Shown here piece by piece: positions 60,861 to 64,000 of a DNA stretch of 64,000 nt. The stretch spans positions 22,937,501 through 23,001,500 of the forward strand of contig NC_090698.1 of assembly GCF_040954835.1 (NCBI RefSeq), read 5' to 3'. The position numbers and the translations under genes are program-made. This stretch comes from Lepisosteus oculatus (Eukaryota; Chordata; Actinopteri; Semionotiformes; Lepisosteidae). The first letter of the stretch is position 1. Each line of letters opens with the position of its first letter. A model generated the notes under the pieces. It searched no databases. It had not been told where the DNA came from and saw nothing but the letters and a program-made list of their open reading frames with translations.

Positions 60861-62602
60861 AAAATACCATTCTAGAATTTGTTTATGTAAGAATAATTAT
60901 AAAATCTTTAACTTATTCTGTTATACTTTTTGTTGTGTTTAATTGGGGACATGAATCAATCTGAAGAACATTGTATTTTTATCTTTTAAGTGTTTTTGAA
61001 TATTGTGAACAAGCGTTGTATCTTTTTTTGTTTGTATATATATTATATATTTTTACTTATATTGTATTTTTAAATATTATGATCATTTTAAACATTAGAA
61101 ATTTTAAACATGTCCAGTTTTGCAAAGAAGGTAAGAAGACAATTCCTTAGCAGATGTGTCCTTGTTTTCTGAAGCAGATCATTTCACATTAGATGTTAAA
61201 AGCCATCATAAAAAACACTATACAATAGTTTAATATCGTGGTTAATCAGTTAGAACGTTACTTTAGAATCTATGCAAGCTGCTCTGAGTGACAACAATGT
61301 TAGGGTTATTGTAGTGAATATAGAATGTGCCCTTAGCAATATGTTATTTTTTATTCCCTCAGTTAAAAACTGTAAAAATGGTTATCTTTTTTTATAGCAC
61401 ATATAAAAATCTATTTTATTTTTCATTTAGTGGTATAAAGAACTGGAACAGCAACAGATGAAAAATCAAACAAATATTTGAGTTTCACCCACTTTTCTTA
61501 CATTCGGAATGGCTAAGGTACAGAAAATAGAATTTAAATACAGTACAGTATGTAATATAGTGGACAGAAAATGTGGATAGGAAATGTTGCCGAACTGATT
61601 TTCATAATAATGTGGAAGAAGGAGAGAAGTGTCCTTTTTGTCAGAAAAAATATCATTTCTGATTGGATTAATTTCTGTCTGTATCCATTTACTGATGTTA
61701 ATGCCTTCTACTCTGTAATTGTTATTGGTAAATCAGTTTCTTCGGTTATTCCTTTCTCTTTTTACAAATGCCGTGTTCATACTCTTATACAATGTTATTC
61801 TTGTATTATGTCACTTATGGGACTGCTAATTAAGGTCACTTTCATTAATGATGAAGGAAGATATAATTGTATTATACAGTATTTATGGGAATAAGTACTG
61901 TTTATTTTTAATAAGAAAATGAAAAAAAGATACTGTTATTTCTTAGCTTTATTCATTGCTTATAGAAATGAATACAAATGTAAATGAAAATGCAAAGTCA
62001 AAATGCTGAATTATTTGGCTGGAAGGGAAGAACGCCAGTTCTATTATACTACATTTTTAAATGTTAATACATTTCACTGGCATGTTTAATGAATAATTGC
62101 TTATTTGTTTATTGTTGTAATTTACTAACTTTAATAAAATATACTTTGATTTTCTTCTTTGCTCTCTGTAGTGCTATTTGTTGAAGTAAACGAAGACTTT
62201 TTATTTACCACCGTTTAATTTTGAAGGTGGCTTGGGAAGCAGATACTTTCTCTGTGTAACTAAATACAGAGGAATAATCATTCTGTGTTATTCTTGTTAA
62301 GGCCTTTTTTGTTCACAATAGACAATGGACAAGAATTAAATTTGTTTGAGGAGAGAGGCTGTAGGACAAAGAAGCTACTGTAGGTAAGGCATTAACCAAG
62401 GGGTAGCTGCAAAGATGGGAAATGGGGCAGAGGAGGAATTTTAGTATTATACAGTATATATAGCTTTGAGAAATGGCATAGGAGATGACTATGATTTAGA
62501 ACAGCAGACGTGAAAGCCTTGGTTTTGTCATCTCTTCCGAACTTCAAGAACTTCCATTTTTAGAAGAGCAGAACCCATGGGGACTGGACATGCCCAATTA
62601 AT
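60861..62602. other. No recognisable feature
   Basis: AT-rich DNA with runs of T and A. No exon recognised. Confidence 0.45.
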
Positions 62603-62711
62603 CTACAGGATAAATTTGAAGTTGCCTGACTCAGGGAGCCTGAATACCAGGGTTCGCATCCTTTGCCTGAGATTCAATTTAAGATCATTACCAGGTTCGG
62701 CCTTGTTGAAG
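62603..62711 (-). CDS. Candidate terminal exon, unidentified gene
   Basis: On the minus strand a good acceptor (ttttttgatctccatag, ending at 62712) precedes an open stretch ending at a stop (62603-62605). It reads FNKAEPGNDLKLNLRQRMRT then LVFRLPESGNFKFIL. The text looks like real protein, but I know no match. Its phase does not fit the candidate exon at 63211-63369 directly. May be chance. Confidence 0.25.
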
Positions 62712-63210
62712 CTATGGAGATCAAAAAAATGAATAGCCTTTAAGGCGGTATAGCTGTTAGCAAAACGTGAATTTAAATGTGTGTAATGATTCAGAAAATA
62801 TGTTTTTACGTTTATGGTAGCGGTTTTAATAGCCCACACGTAAAATACCAGGGAAAATAAACACTGCATCATATTGATAGATTAAAAAATCCTCCCTGGA
62901 GCATACTATACTTTACAATTTTTATCATCCTTAAATCACTGTGAGTACACTATCTCTTTTGGCATTACTTTGAATTTCAATTGATTCATTGTACCTTGCA
63001 AAAAGTCACAGTATTTATTTCCTTAACTTCATCTATCAAAACATGCATTATTCTTTGAAAAGCCATATGTTTAAGTAGCATTATATACAGTAAGTGTTCT
63101 TACCCTGTTTCTTCTGATTACATTTTTTATCTTTAATTTTTCTTCCTCTTTCCTTATTACAAAGATAATTAAGCTGTGTTTTTTAAGACCACTCCAACAC
63201 GAATACTTAC

Positions 63211-63369
63211 ACACCACAGCAGCCTTTGTAATTGCACAGGAGAGATAAAATCTGTACACTTGTCCTCCAAGACACCAAACCATCCACTTCCATCTCTTTT
63301 CATTTGTACTCCAAGCCCATGAACTTCACAGATTGTGTTTTTTAAAGCCTTAATTCGATTAACAACATA
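63211..63369 (-). CDS. Candidate internal exon, unidentified gene
   Basis: 159 bases open on the minus strand between an ag (tacag, weak pyrimidine tract) and a strong donor gtaagt (63205-63210). It reads YVVNRIKALKNTICEVHGLG, then VQMKRDGSGWFGVLEDKCTD and FISPVQLQRLLWC. Exactly 53 codons, phase 0 at both ends. I do not recognise the protein. The composition looks coding, but the evidence is thin. Confidence 0.3.
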
Positions 63370-64000
63370 CTGTATTTAACTAAACCTTTTAAGATTGTTC
63401 TAATTTCTGAAACAGCTGGTTATGTCAAGGTTACATAAACGTTTAGATTTTAAATCTGTACTTACAAAATAAACTGGGGATTTTATTAGGCTAATATTAA
63501 GATATATTAAGGCTTTAATTTACAGTAGTTCAAGAAGAACAAAATCCAGAAAACACCAGAAAAATCCAGAAAATTCTCCAATACTGATTTGTGAAAGCAG
63601 TAGCTAGAGCAAAGATGGACATTTCTAGTACTAAAGAGCTGCAATCCTGCAGGTTCTTTTCAACTTGCAACTTTTTAACACCAGAAAAATTGTTGATTAG
63701 ATTTTTCATCCAAACAATTCAGCCAATTTGTGAATTAAGGTAATCAGAGCAATATACTGTACATTATAGGACCCTATAGCTGTGAACTGCAAGTACCCAG
63801 TTCCCAGCTAGAGCATAAATTTCTGGATCGATACTTTGATAACACTGCAATTTAACCACGACATGGAGGTCACTTTTGCATGGCCAGTAGACTCAAGTAC
63901 ACACAGGATCACAAATTTGGGAAATCTTAGTTATAATAAACTAATGACATAACCAAAACTGTTCTGTCTGTATTTTAGGGCTCAACCTGAACATGCAGAC
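63370..64000. other. Window end, no firm feature
   Basis: AT-rich DNA. The last bases (tgtctgtattttag, then ggctcaacctg) could be a plus-strand splice acceptor, but too little sequence follows to judge. Confidence 0.35.

Noticed and set aside
63961..64000. Possible plus-strand exon at the window edge
   Set aside because: Only about 24 bases follow the acceptor-like ttttag, too little to support an exon.

Overview
The window looks like vertebrate nuclear DNA, most likely from a ray-finned fish. It is AT-rich, has very low gene density and long introns, and is full of old interspersed repeats: several Tc1/mariner families, Penelope-like elements, 5S rRNA-derived and tRNA-like SINEs, L2/CR1-type LINE tails, and solo LTRs with target duplications. 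Several of these families are common in fish genomes. A non-teleost lineage such as gar or bowfin is my guess, not something the sequence proves.

Two protein genes are well supported. On the minus strand at about 28.9-30.1 kb lies an uninterrupted coding exon for a type II membrane beta-1,3-galactosyltransferase (GT31). A splice acceptor lies 137 bases upstream of its start, and a possible promoter and first exon lie near 35.7-35.9 kb. On the plus strand, at about 49.5-59.8 kb, four exons join in frame into a 613-residue protein that I recognise as GGT6, a divergent gamma-glutamyltransferase. It has a cytoplasmic N-terminus, one membrane anchor, a strikingly His/Asp/Glu-rich linker and a GGT-type domain. 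By my hand alignment the position of the catalytic threonine is glycine, which suggests a pseudo-enzyme.

The rest is repeats and unassigned DNA. 0-28 kb holds Tc1-like fossils, L2/CR1 fragments, a Penelope-like element with GIY-YIG endonuclease coding remnants and its repeat arm (including a near-perfect 78-bp palindrome), an LTR, and an inverted pair of 5S-SINE copies with facing triplet microsatellites. 30-48 kb holds a LINE tail, a GC-richer block with internal duplications, SINEs and a solo LTR. 49-60 kb is GGT6 with Tc1, SINE and solo-LTR insertions in its introns. 60-64 kb holds another Tc1 fossil and two weak candidate exons on the minus strand that I cannot assign.

No tRNA, rRNA, CRISPR or prokaryotic features are visible. 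The two genes are on opposite strands about 19 kb apart, and nothing in the sequence links their functions. All repeat boundaries were set by eye; the best fixed are the two solo LTRs with 5-bp duplications.
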